From assembly GCA_965279255.1 (NCBI GenBank), contig OZ257146.1:3286001-3350000 (forward strand): a stretch of 64,000 bases of DNA. The letters are read 5' to 3'. Of this stretch, positions 34,745 to 43,515 are shown in pieces. The notes under the pieces are model-generated. The model searched no databases and was not told the origin of the DNA. It saw nothing but the letters and a program-made list of their open reading frames with translations. Each line of letters starts with the position of its first letter. Position 1 is the first letter of the stretch. The translations under genes were made by a program, and so were the position numbers. The DNA is from CAMFLJ01 sp965279255. Lineage in GTDB: Bacteria; Actinomycetota; Acidimicrobiia; Acidimicrobiales; Acidimicrobilacustridaceae.

Positions 34745-35962
34745 ATGACCGCAATCCTCGCAGGGGTCCGCATCCTGGAGGTGGCCGACCACACCTTCGT
34801 ACCCTCGGCCTCCGCGCTGCTGGCCGACTGGGGTGCCGAGGTCATCAAGATCGAGCACGTCGAGCGGGGCGACGCCATGCGGGGCCTCGCCTCGTCGGGC
34901 CAGGCCGAGATCCACGGAGACGTGCACGCCCTCTTCGAGCACTCGAACCGGGGGAAGCTCAGCCTCGGCCTCGACCTCACCTCCGACGAGGGTCGCGACC
35001 TCCTCTACCGCCTGGCGGCGACGTCGGACGTGTTCCTCACCAACAAGCTCCCCCGGGTGCGGGCCAAGCTCCGCATCGGGCTCGACGACATGCGGGCCGC
35101 CAACCCAAAGATCATCTACGTACGGGGCACCGGCCAGGGCGAGCGTGGCGCCGACGCCGACAAGGGCGCCTACGACTTCCTCGCGTTCTACGCGCGGGCC
35201 GGCGTGATGATGGGCATCATGCGACCGGAGTACGACATGGCCCCGCCCGCCCCCGGCCCCGGGTTCGGCGACTCCCTCGGGGGCATGACGGTGGCCGGCG
35301 GCATCATGGGTGCCCTCTTCCACCGCGAGCGCACCGGCGAGCCGACCACGGTCGACATCTCCCTCATGGCCACGGGGCTCTGGGCGATGGGCCAGGCGAT
35401 GGCCCTCTCCCTGCTCGCCGACGAGCCCTGGTGCCCCGAGCCGGACTCGCAGGTCACCAACAACCCGTTGGTCGGGTGCTACGCCACCGGCGACGGCCGC
35501 CATCTCGCGCTCACCTGCCTCCAGGCCGGCGAGTACTGGGGCTCCCTGGTCGACATCCTCGGCCGGCCCGAGCTCGCCACCGACCCGCGCTTCGCCACCC
35601 ACGAGGCGCTCATGACCAATGCCCCCGACGCCATCGAGCTCCTCGTCGAGGCGTTTGCGGACGGCACCGCAGAGCAGTGGCGGGCCCGGCTCGAGCCGTT
35701 CACCGGGCAATGGGCGATCGCTCAGCACACGCTCGAGGCGGCCACCGACCCCCAGACCATCGCCAACTCCTACATCCAGGAGTGCCACACCGCGGCAGGC
35801 ACGCCGTTCCGGCTCGTCACCGCCCCCGTCCAGTACGACGAACAGCCCGCGGTCCCCCGCCGGGCCCCTGCGTTCAACGAGCAGGGCGACGTCATCCTGG
35901 CCGACCTCGGCCTCGACTGGGACACCATCCTCGACCTCAAGGTCCGGGGCGTCGTCGCCTGA
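34745..35962 (+). CDS. CaiB/BaiF-type (class III) CoA-transferase
   Basis: The 405-residue protein has the family N-terminus LAGVRILEVADHTFVPSASALLADWGAEVIKIEH and NRGKLSLGLDL. The catalytic Asp region lies in AADKGAYDFLAFYARAGVM-like sequence near residue 145. These enzymes move CoA between carboxylates, so it may activate a pathway acid by trading CoA with an intermediate. A ribosome site TTGGAGG precedes ATG 34745. It is under operator D and divergent from the synthetase pair. Confidence 0.85.
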   Translation: MTAILAGVRILEVADHTFVPSASALLADWGAEVIKIEHVERGDAMRGLASSGQAEIHGDVHALFEHSNRGKLSLGLDLTSDEGRDLLYRLAATSDVFLTNKLPRVRAKLRIGLDDMRAANPKIIYVRGTGQGERGADADKGAYDFLAFYARAGVMMGIMRPEYDMAPPAPGPGFGDSLGGMTVAGGIMGALFHRERTGEPTTVDISLMATGLWAMGQAMALSLLADEPWCPEPDSQVTNNPLVGCYATGDGRHLALTCLQAGEYWGSLVDILGRPELATDPRFATHEALMTNAPDAIELLVEAFADGTAEQWRARLEPFTGQWAIAQHTLEAATDPQTIANSYIQECHTAAGTPFRLVTAPVQYDEQPAVPRRAPAFNEQGDVILADLGLDWDTILDLKVRGVVA

Positions 35963-35986
35963 CGAAAGCACCTTCGCGCAGCAAAG

Positions 35987-36015
35987 TCGAAAGCGACGTC
36001 GATTTTGCTTAGAGT
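35987..36015 (+). promoter_or_regulatory. Operator site E and promoter of the aldehyde dehydrogenase operon
   Basis: The 21 bases 35987-36007 contain AAAGCGACGTCGATTT and are identical to site F at 49903-49923. TAGAGT (36010-36015) follows after two bases. Transcription should start near 36022, leaving a leader of about 25 bases. Confidence 0.8.
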
Positions 36016-36046
36016 GTCCGCCACACCGATCTGGGGGTCCCACCAC

Positions 36047-37495
36047 ATGTCTCAGGGCGAACTGCGGATGCTGATCGACGGCGAGCTCGTCGAGGCCGCG
36101 TCCGGGAAGGCGTTCGACAACGTCAACCCCGCCACCGAGGAAGTGCTCGGTCAGGTCTCCGACGCCGGGCAGGCGGAGATGCACCGCGCCATCGACGCGG
36201 CACGGCGGGCGTTCGACGAGACCGACTGGGCGACGAACCTGGCCTTCCGCAAGCACTGCCTCCAGCAGTTGCACGACGCCCTCGACGCCGAGCGCGAGGG
36301 CTTCCGCGAGGAGCTGATCCTCGAGGTCGGCTGCCCCCGCACCGTCACGATGGGGCCTCAGTGCGACGACCCGATCAACAACGCGATCCGCTGGCCGCTC
36401 GAGCACATGGACGCCTACCCGTTCGTCACCGAGCTGACCGACATCGACAACAGCGTGCGTCAGATCTGGAAGGAGCCGGCGGGCGTCGTCGGGGCCATCG
36501 TGCCCTGGAACTTCCCGCTCGAGGTCACCCTCAACAAGTTCGGCCAGGCCCTCGCCACCGGCAACACCATCGTGCTGAAGCCCGCCCCCGACACCCCCTG
36601 GAACGCCACCCGCCTGGGGCGGGTCATCGCCGAGCAGACCGACATCCCCGCCGGCGTGGTCAACATCGTGACCTCCTCCGACCACCTGCTCGGCGAGGAG
36701 CTCACCCTCTCCCCCAAGGTCGACCTGATCTCCTTCACCGGCTCGACCGCCGTGGGCAAGCGCATCATGGGGAAGGGCGCGGCGACCATGAAGCGCCTCT
36801 TCCTCGAGCTCGGCGGCAAGTCGGCCACGGTCGTGCTCGACGACGCCGACTTCTCCACCGCCCTGCTCGCCGGCCTCGGCGTCTGCTTCCACGGCGGGCA
36901 GGGCTGTGCCATCCAGACCCGCATGCTCCTCCCCCGCTCCCGTTACGACGAGGGCGTCGAGTTCCTGAAGATGGCCATGTCCTACGTGCCGTGGGGCGAC
37001 CCCCAGACCGAGGGCAACATCATGGGCCCGCTGGTCTCGGCCAAGCAGCGCGAGCGCGTGCTCGGCTACATCCAGACGGGCATCGACGAGGGGGCCACCC
37101 TCGCCCTCGGCGGTGGGCGCCCGGAGCAGTTCCCCACGGGCTGGTACGTCGAGCCCACGCTCTTCACCGACGTCGACAACTCGATGACCATCGCCCAGGA
37201 AGAGATCTTCGGTCCGGTCCTCGTCGCCATCCCCTTCGACGACGACGACGATGCCGTGCGCATCGCCAACGACAGCGCGTACGGCCTCTCGGGCGGCGTC
37301 TTCTCGGCCGACACCGAGCGAGCCATCGGCGTCGCCAGGCGCATCCGTACCGGCGGCCTCACCATCAACGGCGGCAACGCCTTCGGCCCCGAGATGCCCT
37401 TCGGCGGCTACAAGGACAGCGGCATCGGCCGCCAGAACGGGTGGGCCGGATTCGACCAGTACCTCGAGACGAAAGCGGTGGCTTGGACCCGATGA
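36047..37495 (+). CDS. Aldehyde dehydrogenase (NAD(P)-dependent)
   Basis: The 482-residue enzyme has VPWNFPLEV, the cofactor motif FTGSTAVGKRI, the general-base Glu in LELGGKS and the nucleophile Cys in GGQGCAIQTR, and ends with PFGGYKDSGIGRQNG. All catalytic residues are kept. It should oxidise an aldehyde to the acid that CoA-forming enzymes then activate. ATG 36047 is preceded by GGGGG. Its stop overlaps the P450 start (ATGA), so the two are made together: P450 hydroxylation followed by aldehyde oxidation is the natural reading. Confidence 0.9.
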   Translation: MSQGELRMLIDGELVEAASGKAFDNVNPATEEVLGQVSDAGQAEMHRAIDAARRAFDETDWATNLAFRKHCLQQLHDALDAEREGFREELILEVGCPRTVTMGPQCDDPINNAIRWPLEHMDAYPFVTELTDIDNSVRQIWKEPAGVVGAIVPWNFPLEVTLNKFGQALATGNTIVLKPAPDTPWNATRLGRVIAEQTDIPAGVVNIVTSSDHLLGEELTLSPKVDLISFTGSTAVGKRIMGKGAATMKRLFLELGGKSATVVLDDADFSTALLAGLGVCFHGGQGCAIQTRMLLPRSRYDEGVEFLKMAMSYVPWGDPQTEGNIMGPLVSAKQRERVLGYIQTGIDEGATLALGGGRPEQFPTGWYVEPTLFTDVDNSMTIAQEEIFGPVLVAIPFDDDDDAVRIANDSAYGLSGGVFSADTERAIGVARRIRTGGLTINGGNAFGPEMPFGGYKDSGIGRQNGWAGFDQYLETKAVAWTR

Positions 37496-38679
37496 GCGAC
37501 ACCGAGATCTACTACGACCCCTTCGACACCGAGATCGACGTCGACCCGCACTCCGTCTGGCGACGGATGCGTGACGAGGCGCCGCTCTGGTTCAACGACA
37601 CGCACGAGTTCTGGGCGCTGAGCCGCTTCGACGACGTCGAGAAGGGCCTCGTCGACTGGGACACGTACCGGTCGGGCAAGGGCTCCACCCTCGAGCTCAT
37701 CAAGGCCGGCATCGAGATGCCGCCGGGCATGGTCCTCATGGAGGACCCGCCCATCCACGACATCCACCGCGGCCTGATGTCACGCGTGTTCACGCCCAAG
37801 AAGATGCTGGCCCTCGAGGGCCAGGTGCGCGAGTTCTGCGCCCGCAGCCTCGACCCGTTGGTCGGCACCGGCGGGTTCGACTTCATCGCCGACCTCGGCG
37901 CCCAGATGCCCATGCGGGTGATCGGGATGCTCCTCGGCATCCCCGAGCAGGACCAGGAGGCCATCCGCGACACGTTCGACGACGGCCTCAAGATCAAGGA
38001 CGGCGAGGAGTACGTGCCGTCCGGCGACTTCCTCGCCAGCGGCATGTTCGACGAGTACGTCGACTGGCGGGCGAAGAACCCGTCCGACGACCTCATGACC
38101 GAGTTGCTCACCGCTGAGTTCACCGACGAGACGGGCACTGTCCGGAACCTGACCCGTGACGAGGTGCTGATCTACGTGTTGCTCCTCGCCGGCGCCGGCA
38201 ACGAGACCACCAGCCGCCTCATCGGCTGGACGGGCAAGCTCCTCGGCGAGCACCCCGACCAGCGCCGTGAGATCGCCGCCGACCGCAGCCTCGTCCCCAA
38301 CGCCATCGAGGAGGTCCTGCGGTACGAGGCGCCCTCCCCCGTGCAGGCCCGTTGGGTCACCAGGGACACCGAGTACTACGGCCAGACCGTGCCGAAGGAC
38401 AGCATCATGCTGCTCCTCAACGGCTCCGCCAACCGTGACGAGCGCCAGTTCGCCGACGCCGAGAGCTTCGACATCCACCGGGACATCGGCCACCACCTGA
38501 GCTTCGGCTACGGCATCCACTTCTGCCTCGGCGCCTCGCTGGCCCGTCTCGAAGGCCGAGTCGCCCTCGACGAGGTCCTCAACCGCTTCCCGGACTGGGA
38601 GGTCGATTGGGACACTGCGGTGCAGGCCCACACCCCCACCGTGCGCGGCTGGGACAGCCTGCCCGTCACCACGAGCTAG
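37492..38679 (+). CDS. Cytochrome P450
   Basis: The 395-residue soluble P450 has the I-helix oxygen-activation motif AGAGNETTSR, the K-helix EEVLRYE (ExxR) and the heme loop FGYGIHFCLG with axial Cys345. It belongs to the bacterial class I type and needs a ferredoxin partner that is not in the window. Likely a hydroxylase of a hydrophobic substrate. It is coupled to the aldehyde dehydrogenase and followed after 11 bases by an amidohydrolase. Confidence 0.9.
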   Translation: MSDTEIYYDPFDTEIDVDPHSVWRRMRDEAPLWFNDTHEFWALSRFDDVEKGLVDWDTYRSGKGSTLELIKAGIEMPPGMVLMEDPPIHDIHRGLMSRVFTPKKMLALEGQVREFCARSLDPLVGTGGFDFIADLGAQMPMRVIGMLLGIPEQDQEAIRDTFDDGLKIKDGEEYVPSGDFLASGMFDEYVDWRAKNPSDDLMTELLTAEFTDETGTVRNLTRDEVLIYVLLLAGAGNETTSRLIGWTGKLLGEHPDQRREIAADRSLVPNAIEEVLRYEAPSPVQARWVTRDTEYYGQTVPKDSIMLLLNGSANRDERQFADAESFDIHRDIGHHLSFGYGIHFCLGASLARLEGRVALDEVLNRFPDWEVDWDTAVQAHTPTVRGWDSLPVTTS

Positions 38680-38690
38680 GGAGCGTCGCC

Positions 38691-39989
38691 GTGGACCTGA
38701 ACCACATGCAGATGAACGACATGCAGATGAACGACATGATCCTGGTCAGCATCGACGACCACATGATCGAGCCCCCTGACATGTACGAGGGCCACGTCCC
38801 GGCCAAGTGGGCCGACCAGGTCCCCAAGGTCGTGCGCGGCGCCGACGGCACCGACGAGTGGGAGTTCCAGGGCAAGCGGACCACCACCCCGTTCGGCATG
38901 GCCGCCACCGTCGGTTGGCCCCGCGAGGAGTGGGGCTTCAGCCCGGGCACGTTCAGCGAGTTGCGCCCCGGCTGCTTCGACATCCACGAGCGCGTCCGTG
39001 ACATGAACGTCAACGGCATCCTCGCCTCGATGTGCTTCCCGACGATGGCCGGCTTCAACGCCCGCACCTTCACCGAGGGCGTCGACAAAGACCTCTCTTA
39101 CGTGATGCTCCAGGCCTACAACGACTGGCACATCGACGAGTGGTGCGCCACCTGCCCCGGCCGCTTCATCCCCCTCGGCATCGTGCCCATGTGGGACATG
39201 GAACTGGCGGTAAAGGAGGTCCGCCGCATCTCGGCCAAGGGGTGCAAGGCCATCAGCTTCCTCGAGGCCCCCCACGCTCAGGGCTTCCCGAGCTTCCTCT
39301 CCGGCCACTGGGACCCCATGCTCCAGGCCCTGGTCGACGAGGGCATGGTGCTCTGCCTCCACATCGGCGGCGCCGCCGGGCTGATCACACTCGCCCCCGA
39401 GGCCCCGATCGACCACCAGATCGTGATCCCCTCGCAGATCACGATGCTCACCGCCCAGGACCTGCTCTTCGGACCGACCCTGCGGCGGTTCCCCGGCCTG
39501 AAGGTGGCCCTCTCCGAGGGCGGCATCGGCTGGATCCCCTTCTACCTCGACCGCGTCGACCGCCACTTCAAGAACCAGTCGTGGATCGACAACAGCTTCG
39601 GCGACGACAAGCTGCCGTCCGATGTGTTCCGCGAGCACGTGCTGGCGTGCTTCATCACCGACCCGTCGGGCCTGAAGCTCCGCAACGAGGTGGGCATCGA
39701 CACCATCGCGTGGGAGTGCGACTACCCCCACACCGACACGACCTGGCCCGAGTCGCCCGAGGCCGTGTGGCAGGAGTTCCAGGGCGCCGGCTGCACCGAG
39801 GACGAGATCCACAAGATCACGTGGTCGAACGCCTGCCGCTTCTTCGACTGGGACCCCTTCACCCACACGCCGAAGGACCAGGCGACGGTCGGGGCCCTGC
39901 GGGCGCTGGCCGGTGACGTCGACACCACCCGCATGTCGCGCTCGGTGTGGCGGGAGCGCAATGAGGCCGCCGGCATCGGCGTCTTCTGA
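38691..39989 (+). CDS. Amidohydrolase-2 family (PF04909) protein with repeated N-terminus
   Basis: The 432-residue protein has the metal motif SIDDHMIEPPDM, LCLHIGGAAG in the middle and the C-terminal WECDYPHTDTTWP, so the metal site is kept. It is the type found with steroid- and terpenoid-type catabolic genes. The N-terminus reads MQMNDMQMNDM, coded by a perfect 15-base tandem repeat (ATGCAGATGAACGAC twice, 38706-38735), which supplies several possible start codons. GTG 38691 is chosen because GGGAG lies eight bases upstream. It is the third gene of the operon from site E. Confidence 0.8.
   Translation: MDLNHMQMNDMQMNDMILVSIDDHMIEPPDMYEGHVPAKWADQVPKVVRGADGTDEWEFQGKRTTTPFGMAATVGWPREEWGFSPGTFSELRPGCFDIHERVRDMNVNGILASMCFPTMAGFNARTFTEGVDKDLSYVMLQAYNDWHIDEWCATCPGRFIPLGIVPMWDMELAVKEVRRISAKGCKAISFLEAPHAQGFPSFLSGHWDPMLQALVDEGMVLCLHIGGAAGLITLAPEAPIDHQIVIPSQITMLTAQDLLFGPTLRRFPGLKVALSEGGIGWIPFYLDRVDRHFKNQSWIDNSFGDDKLPSDVFREHVLACFITDPSGLKLRNEVGIDTIAWECDYPHTDTTWPESPEAVWQEFQGAGCTEDEIHKITWSNACRFFDWDPFTHTPKDQATVGALRALAGDVDTTRMSRSVWRERNEAAGIGVF
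38706..38735 (+). repeat. Tandem 15-bp repeat at the start of the amidohydrolase gene
   Basis: ATGCAGATGAACGAC occurs twice in direct tandem and is followed by another ATG. The repeat keeps the frame and adds in-frame ATG codons. Confidence 0.9.
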
Positions 39990-40403
39990 TCAGCCCGGCT
40001 TGGGCGGGCGGTCGGCCAGGCCGTCCGGCGTGATGAAACGGCACCGGCATCGTGCGATCCGCCATCCGTCGGCGGTTCGTACGAGGTCGTCGTCGTAGAC
40101 GGCGCTGCGCTGCTCGCCCGTCGAGGCATCGGCGAAGAGCAGGTTGCGCAGGGTGGTCGCGCGGTCGCCGTCGAGCTCGATGACCGGAGGTCCACCGAGG
40201 TGGAGCCCACCGGGAGCCCCGGTGAGGAGCTTCCGGATGCCGTCGTGCCCGACCCCCTGGTGGCCATACACCTCGTACACGGCGTCGTCGGTGAACAACT
40301 GGAGCCAGGCGTCCATGTCGTCGAGGTCGAGCAGCAGGCAGTACTGCGCCAGCAGGTTACGGATCTCGGCGTGGTCGTGAGCGGTGTTCGCCATGGCGCT
40401 CAT
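39990..40403 (-). CDS. SnoaL-like (NTF2-fold) protein
   Basis: The 137-residue protein matches the SnoaL_4 pattern: EIRNLLAQYCLLLDLDDMDAWLQLFTDDAVYEVYG, then a cone of strands ending DDDLVRTADGWRIARCRCRFI. The family includes isomerases, cyclases and dehydratases acting on ring ketones. The ATG at 40403 overlaps the upstream acyl-CoA dehydrogenase stop (ATGA), so translation is coupled. The same pairing occurs at 44330-44728. It is convergent and nearly abutting with the amidohydrolase. Confidence 0.75.
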   Translation of the reverse strand: MSAMANTAHDHAEIRNLLAQYCLLLDLDDMDAWLQLFTDDAVYEVYGHQGVGHDGIRKLLTGAPGGLHLGGPPVIELDGDRATTLRNLLFADASTGEQRSAVYDDDLVRTADGWRIARCRCRFITPDGLADRPPKPG

Positions 40404-41563
40404 GCTCGCGGAAGCCCGAGCAGCTGGCGCCCGATGAGGCCGCGCATGATCTCCGAGGCCCCACCGGAGATGGTGAGCGCCCGGCTCCACAGGAAGTTGT
40501 GGTGCCAGCGCTCGGCGACCTCCCGGCCCGCCTCGTCGATGGCGACCGACGAGGTGATCAGCTGCAGGGCCATCTCGCAGAGCTCGACGTTCATCTCGGT
40601 GTAGGCGAGCTTCGCCACCGGCCCGTCGCTCGGGTGCTCCTCGTCGCGGAAGATCCGGTCGACGGTGTCTCGGGTGATGAGCTTGACCTCCTCGACCTTG
40701 GCCAGAGCATGGGCGAGCTGCTGCTGCACGTCCTCGTGCTCGACGGCCAGCGAGCCGTCGGGGAGGCGGGCGGTGGAAGCCAGTGCCACGAGGTCGTCGA
40801 AGAGGCGCTCGAGCTGCACCGAGTTGGCACCGACGAACGCCCGCTCGGAGGCGAGTCCGGACGTGACCAGCTTCCAGCCACCGTCGACCTCACCGAGCAC
40901 GTGCTCGGGCCCGAGGCGCACCTCGTCGAGGAACACCTCGCAGAACTCGGCCAGGCCGGTCATCTCCCGGATGGGGCGCACCTCGATGCCGGGCAGGTCC
41001 ATCGGCACCACGAAGGCGGTGACGCCGGCGTGGCGTTCCTCCGGGTTCGTGCGGGCCAGGAGCACGCCCATGTCGGCCCACTGGGCGTCGGTGCTCCAGA
41101 TCTTCTGGCCGGTGACGAGGAAGCCGTCGCCGTCGGGCACGGCCTTCGTGCGCAGCGCCACGAGATCGCTGCCGGCATCAGGCTCGCTGAACAGCTGGCA
41201 CCAGACGTGCTCGCCGCTGCGGATCTTCGGCAGATACGCCTGCTTCTGCTCCTGGGTGCCGAACTCGACGATGGCATGGGCCGCCAGCATGACCTGGTCG
41301 AGGGGGCGGTAGGCCCCCCCGAGGATGAGCTCCTGCATGAGGATCAGGTCGTACATCGGCAGGTGGTCGGGTCGGCCACCCCACTCGACCGGCCAGCCGC
41401 CCCCGAGGTACTGCGACTCGTAGAGGGCACCCAGCCAGTCGCGGAAGCGACGTTCCTCGTCGGCGTCGACGGGGACCCGCACGCCCTCGCGGCTCATCGG
41501 GACACCCCGCTCGGCGATGAAGGCCTGCACCTCGGCCCGGTAGGCGTCGATGTCGACGGCCAT
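40400..41563 (-). CDS. Acyl-CoA dehydrogenase, alpha-type subunit (pair 1)
   Basis: The 387-residue protein has the substrate/FAD motif FSEPDAGSDLVALRT and KIWSTDAQWADMGVLLART, typical of actinobacterial FadE proteins. In the C-terminal motif the medium-chain-enzyme catalytic Glu (YEGT) is Gly (ISGGASEI), so the base must lie elsewhere, as in isovaleryl-CoA-type enzymes. Start ATG 41563 overlaps the stop of the partner gene. By analogy with FadE26-27 and FadE28-29, the two subunits likely form an alpha2beta2 enzyme for bulky side-chain CoA esters. Confidence 0.85.
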   Translation of the reverse strand: MAVDIDAYRAEVQAFIAERGVPMSREGVRVPVDADEERRFRDWLGALYESQYLGGGWPVEWGGRPDHLPMYDLILMQELILGGAYRPLDQVMLAAHAIVEFGTQEQKQAYLPKIRSGEHVWCQLFSEPDAGSDLVALRTKAVPDGDGFLVTGQKIWSTDAQWADMGVLLARTNPEERHAGVTAFVVPMDLPGIEVRPIREMTGLAEFCEVFLDEVRLGPEHVLGEVDGGWKLVTSGLASERAFVGANSVQLERLFDDLVALASTARLPDGSLAVEHEDVQQQLAHALAKVEEVKLITRDTVDRIFRDEEHPSDGPVAKLAYTEMNVELCEMALQLITSSVAIDEAGREVAERWHHNFLWSRALTISGGASEIMRGLIGRQLLGLPRA

Positions 41564-42561
41564 CACGACCACCCTTCGATCTCGACGAGCGACCGCACGG
41601 CCGCTCGGGAACCACCAGCCAGGCGGGCGTCGTGATGGGCCCGCCGTTCGTAGAAGTGCAGCCCGTACTCCCACGTGAACCCGATGCCACCGGTGAGCTG
41701 CAGGAGGTCGTGCAGGATGCGCACGGAGTTCCCGTGCACGCTCACCGAGGCGAGGGCGACCTGGCGGACGGCGCCGTCGGAGCCGCCGTCGAGCAGGGCC
41801 GCCGCCTCGGCGACGACGAGGGCCATGCCCCGGGCTCGGACGGCGTGATCGGCCAGGCGGTGCTGCACGGCCTGGAAACCGCCGATCGGCTTGCCGAAGG
41901 CAATGCGCTGGCCGGCGTAGGTGACGGTGCGGTCGTGCATCCGCTGCACGCACCCGACAGCGTCGGCGGCGAGCAGCAGCCGGTAGAGGTCGAGCGCCAC
42001 CGGGGCCGCGCCCAGGCCCAGCCCCTGGCTCACGTCGACAGAGACCGCCGTGCTGGCGCGACTCACGTCGAACGGCTCGGCGGGAACCTCGACGGACCAG
42101 GCCGAGATGTCGGCCAGCAGGGTGGCGTCACCGCTGGCCGGGTCGACCAGCACCAGTGCCTCGGCCCCGGGGACGCCGTCGACGATCCAGGCCCGGCCGG
42201 CGGTGGGATCGAGCACACCGAAGGCGCAGACGGTCTCGCCGGCCACCACCCGGGCAAGCACCTCGCCGGCCTCGGGCCGGTCGGAGCCGGCCAGCGCGTG
42301 TCCCGCTGCGGTCAACCCCGCGAACGGGCTGCCGTGGAGGGCGGCGCCCAACTCCTGGGCGGCACCGGCGGCGACGGCGGACTGCATGCCGTAGCCGTCC
42401 TTCTCCTCGGGGACGCAGAAGGCCGTCAAGCCGAGCTCGGCGAGCACCGGCCATCCGGCCCGCCACTCGGGGTCGGGGATCGGGACGGCATCGGGATCGG
42501 CCGTGCCCAGCGCGCCGCGCAGGGCGGCCCGCAGCTGGCGGATGTCGTCGTCGGTGGTCAC
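41563..42561 (-). CDS. Acyl-CoA dehydrogenase, beta-type subunit (pair 1)
   Basis: The 332-residue protein is shorter than a normal acyl-CoA dehydrogenase (about 380). It keeps the C-terminal helical part with FGKPIGGFQAVQHRLAD and LTGGIGFTWEYGLHFYERRA (FAD-binding contacts). The middle domain lacks the SEPxAGSD motif, as in non-catalytic partner subunits. The start is GTG 42561. It is the first gene of a three-gene run (beta, alpha, SnoaL) under operator G. Confidence 0.85.
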   Translation of the reverse strand: MTTDDDIRQLRAALRGALGTADPDAVPIPDPEWRAGWPVLAELGLTAFCVPEEKDGYGMQSAVAAGAAQELGAALHGSPFAGLTAAGHALAGSDRPEAGEVLARVVAGETVCAFGVLDPTAGRAWIVDGVPGAEALVLVDPASGDATLLADISAWSVEVPAEPFDVSRASTAVSVDVSQGLGLGAAPVALDLYRLLLAADAVGCVQRMHDRTVTYAGQRIAFGKPIGGFQAVQHRLADHAVRARGMALVVAEAAALLDGGSDGAVRQVALASVSVHGNSVRILHDLLQLTGGIGFTWEYGLHFYERRAHHDARLAGGSRAAVRSLVEIEGWS

Positions 42562-42636
42562 GGTGGCGGTCAGCGCAGTGTCACTCTCGTGCGTGCCGTA
42601 GCGGCCCCCCTCACGACTCGGGACCGACTCCTCGGC

Positions 42637-42664
42637 GTAGTATTGAATTCGTCGTCGGTTTCAG
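42637..42664. promoter_or_regulatory. Operator site G with promoter for acyl-CoA dehydrogenase pair 1
   Basis: On the minus strand GAAACCGACGACGAATTC differs from the consensus by one base in the core. TACTAC (42642-42637) follows. The TetR gene at 42811 lies on the other side, so the site may control both. Confidence 0.6.
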
Positions 42665-42810
42665 AGTAGTCGACCGTCGTGGGCTCCGTCCCCGCCGGTG
42701 ATCGCACCAGAACACCTTCCTCAGCAGCCCCCGAATGGCCCGGCGGGATTCCCACCACCGGTACAGTGGCACGTCGGCGACACCCCGCCGGCGCAGGAAA
42801 GGACGAGCGA

Positions 42811-43515
42811 GTGGCGAAGGCCTCAGCAAGCGACAGCACCGAGGAGACCCGCTCCGTTCCTCGCTCCCGCAAGGGCGTGCGCACCCGCGCCCGTCTGGTC
42901 GACGCGGCCAAGCAGGTCTTCGAGCGTGACGGCTTCCTCGACGCCCGCATCGTCGACATCGCCGAGACCGCCGGGCTCGCACCGGGCACCTTCTACCACT
43001 ACTTCGATTCGAAGGAGCAGATCTTCCGGGAGGTCGCCGAGGCCCAGGAGGAGCGCCTCACCGCCCCGCCGGAGGACGGCGACCCCGAGGCCGACACCGA
43101 CCAGTCCCCACTCGGCCGGATCCACCGCTCCAACCTCCGCTACCTCCAGCGCTACCGCGACGAAGCCGCCCTCATGGGCGTCATCGAGCAGGTCTCCCGC
43201 TACGACGAGCACGTCAACGCTGCCCGGATGGCGACGATGAAGCACTTCGTCGAGCGGGCCGAGAAGGCCGTGCTCCAGCTCCAGAAGGACGGCCTGGCCG
43301 ACACCCGGCTCGACCCCGGCATGGCCGCCGACGCCCTCGGCGCCATGGTCGCCCGCTTCGCCGAGCTGTGGCTCGTGCAGGGCTACCGCGAGTACGACTT
43401 CGAAACGGCCGTCGATCAGCTCACGATCCTGTGGGCCAACGCCCTGGGCCTCCAGGACGGCGTGGCCCGAACTGCCGCCAAGCCCGCGGCCCGCAAGGCC
43501 AGAGCCAAGTCCTAG
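42811..43515 (+). CDS. TetR-family transcriptional regulator (candidate regulator of the CGACGTCG regulon)
   Basis: The 234-residue protein has the TetR helix-turn-helix IVDIAETAGLAPGTFYHYFDSKEQIF near residues 40-70. It has a longer helical ligand domain and a basic Ala/Lys/Arg-rich tail (KPAARKARAKS). GTG 42811 follows GAAAGGA; TACAGT at 42768-42773 is a possible -10. It is the only regulator inside the 34-59 kb catabolic block and lies next to operator G. Its ligand is probably a CoA ester, as for KstR-type TetR proteins; both points are inference. Confidence 0.85.
   Translation: MAKASASDSTEETRSVPRSRKGVRTRARLVDAAKQVFERDGFLDARIVDIAETAGLAPGTFYHYFDSKEQIFREVAEAQEERLTAPPEDGDPEADTDQSPLGRIHRSNLRYLQRYRDEAALMGVIEQVSRYDEHVNAARMATMKHFVERAEKAVLQLQKDGLADTRLDPGMAADALGAMVARFAELWLVQGYREYDFETAVDQLTILWANALGLQDGVARTAAKPAARKARAKS

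Noticed and set aside
33479..36892. A 1137-codon open frame on the minus strand running from the amidohydrolase across the CoA-transferase and into the aldehyde dehydrogenase
   Set aside because: Only the part up to 34678 has a real family match. Beyond it the frame is antisense to two clear genes, and such long empty frames are common in 70 percent GC DNA.
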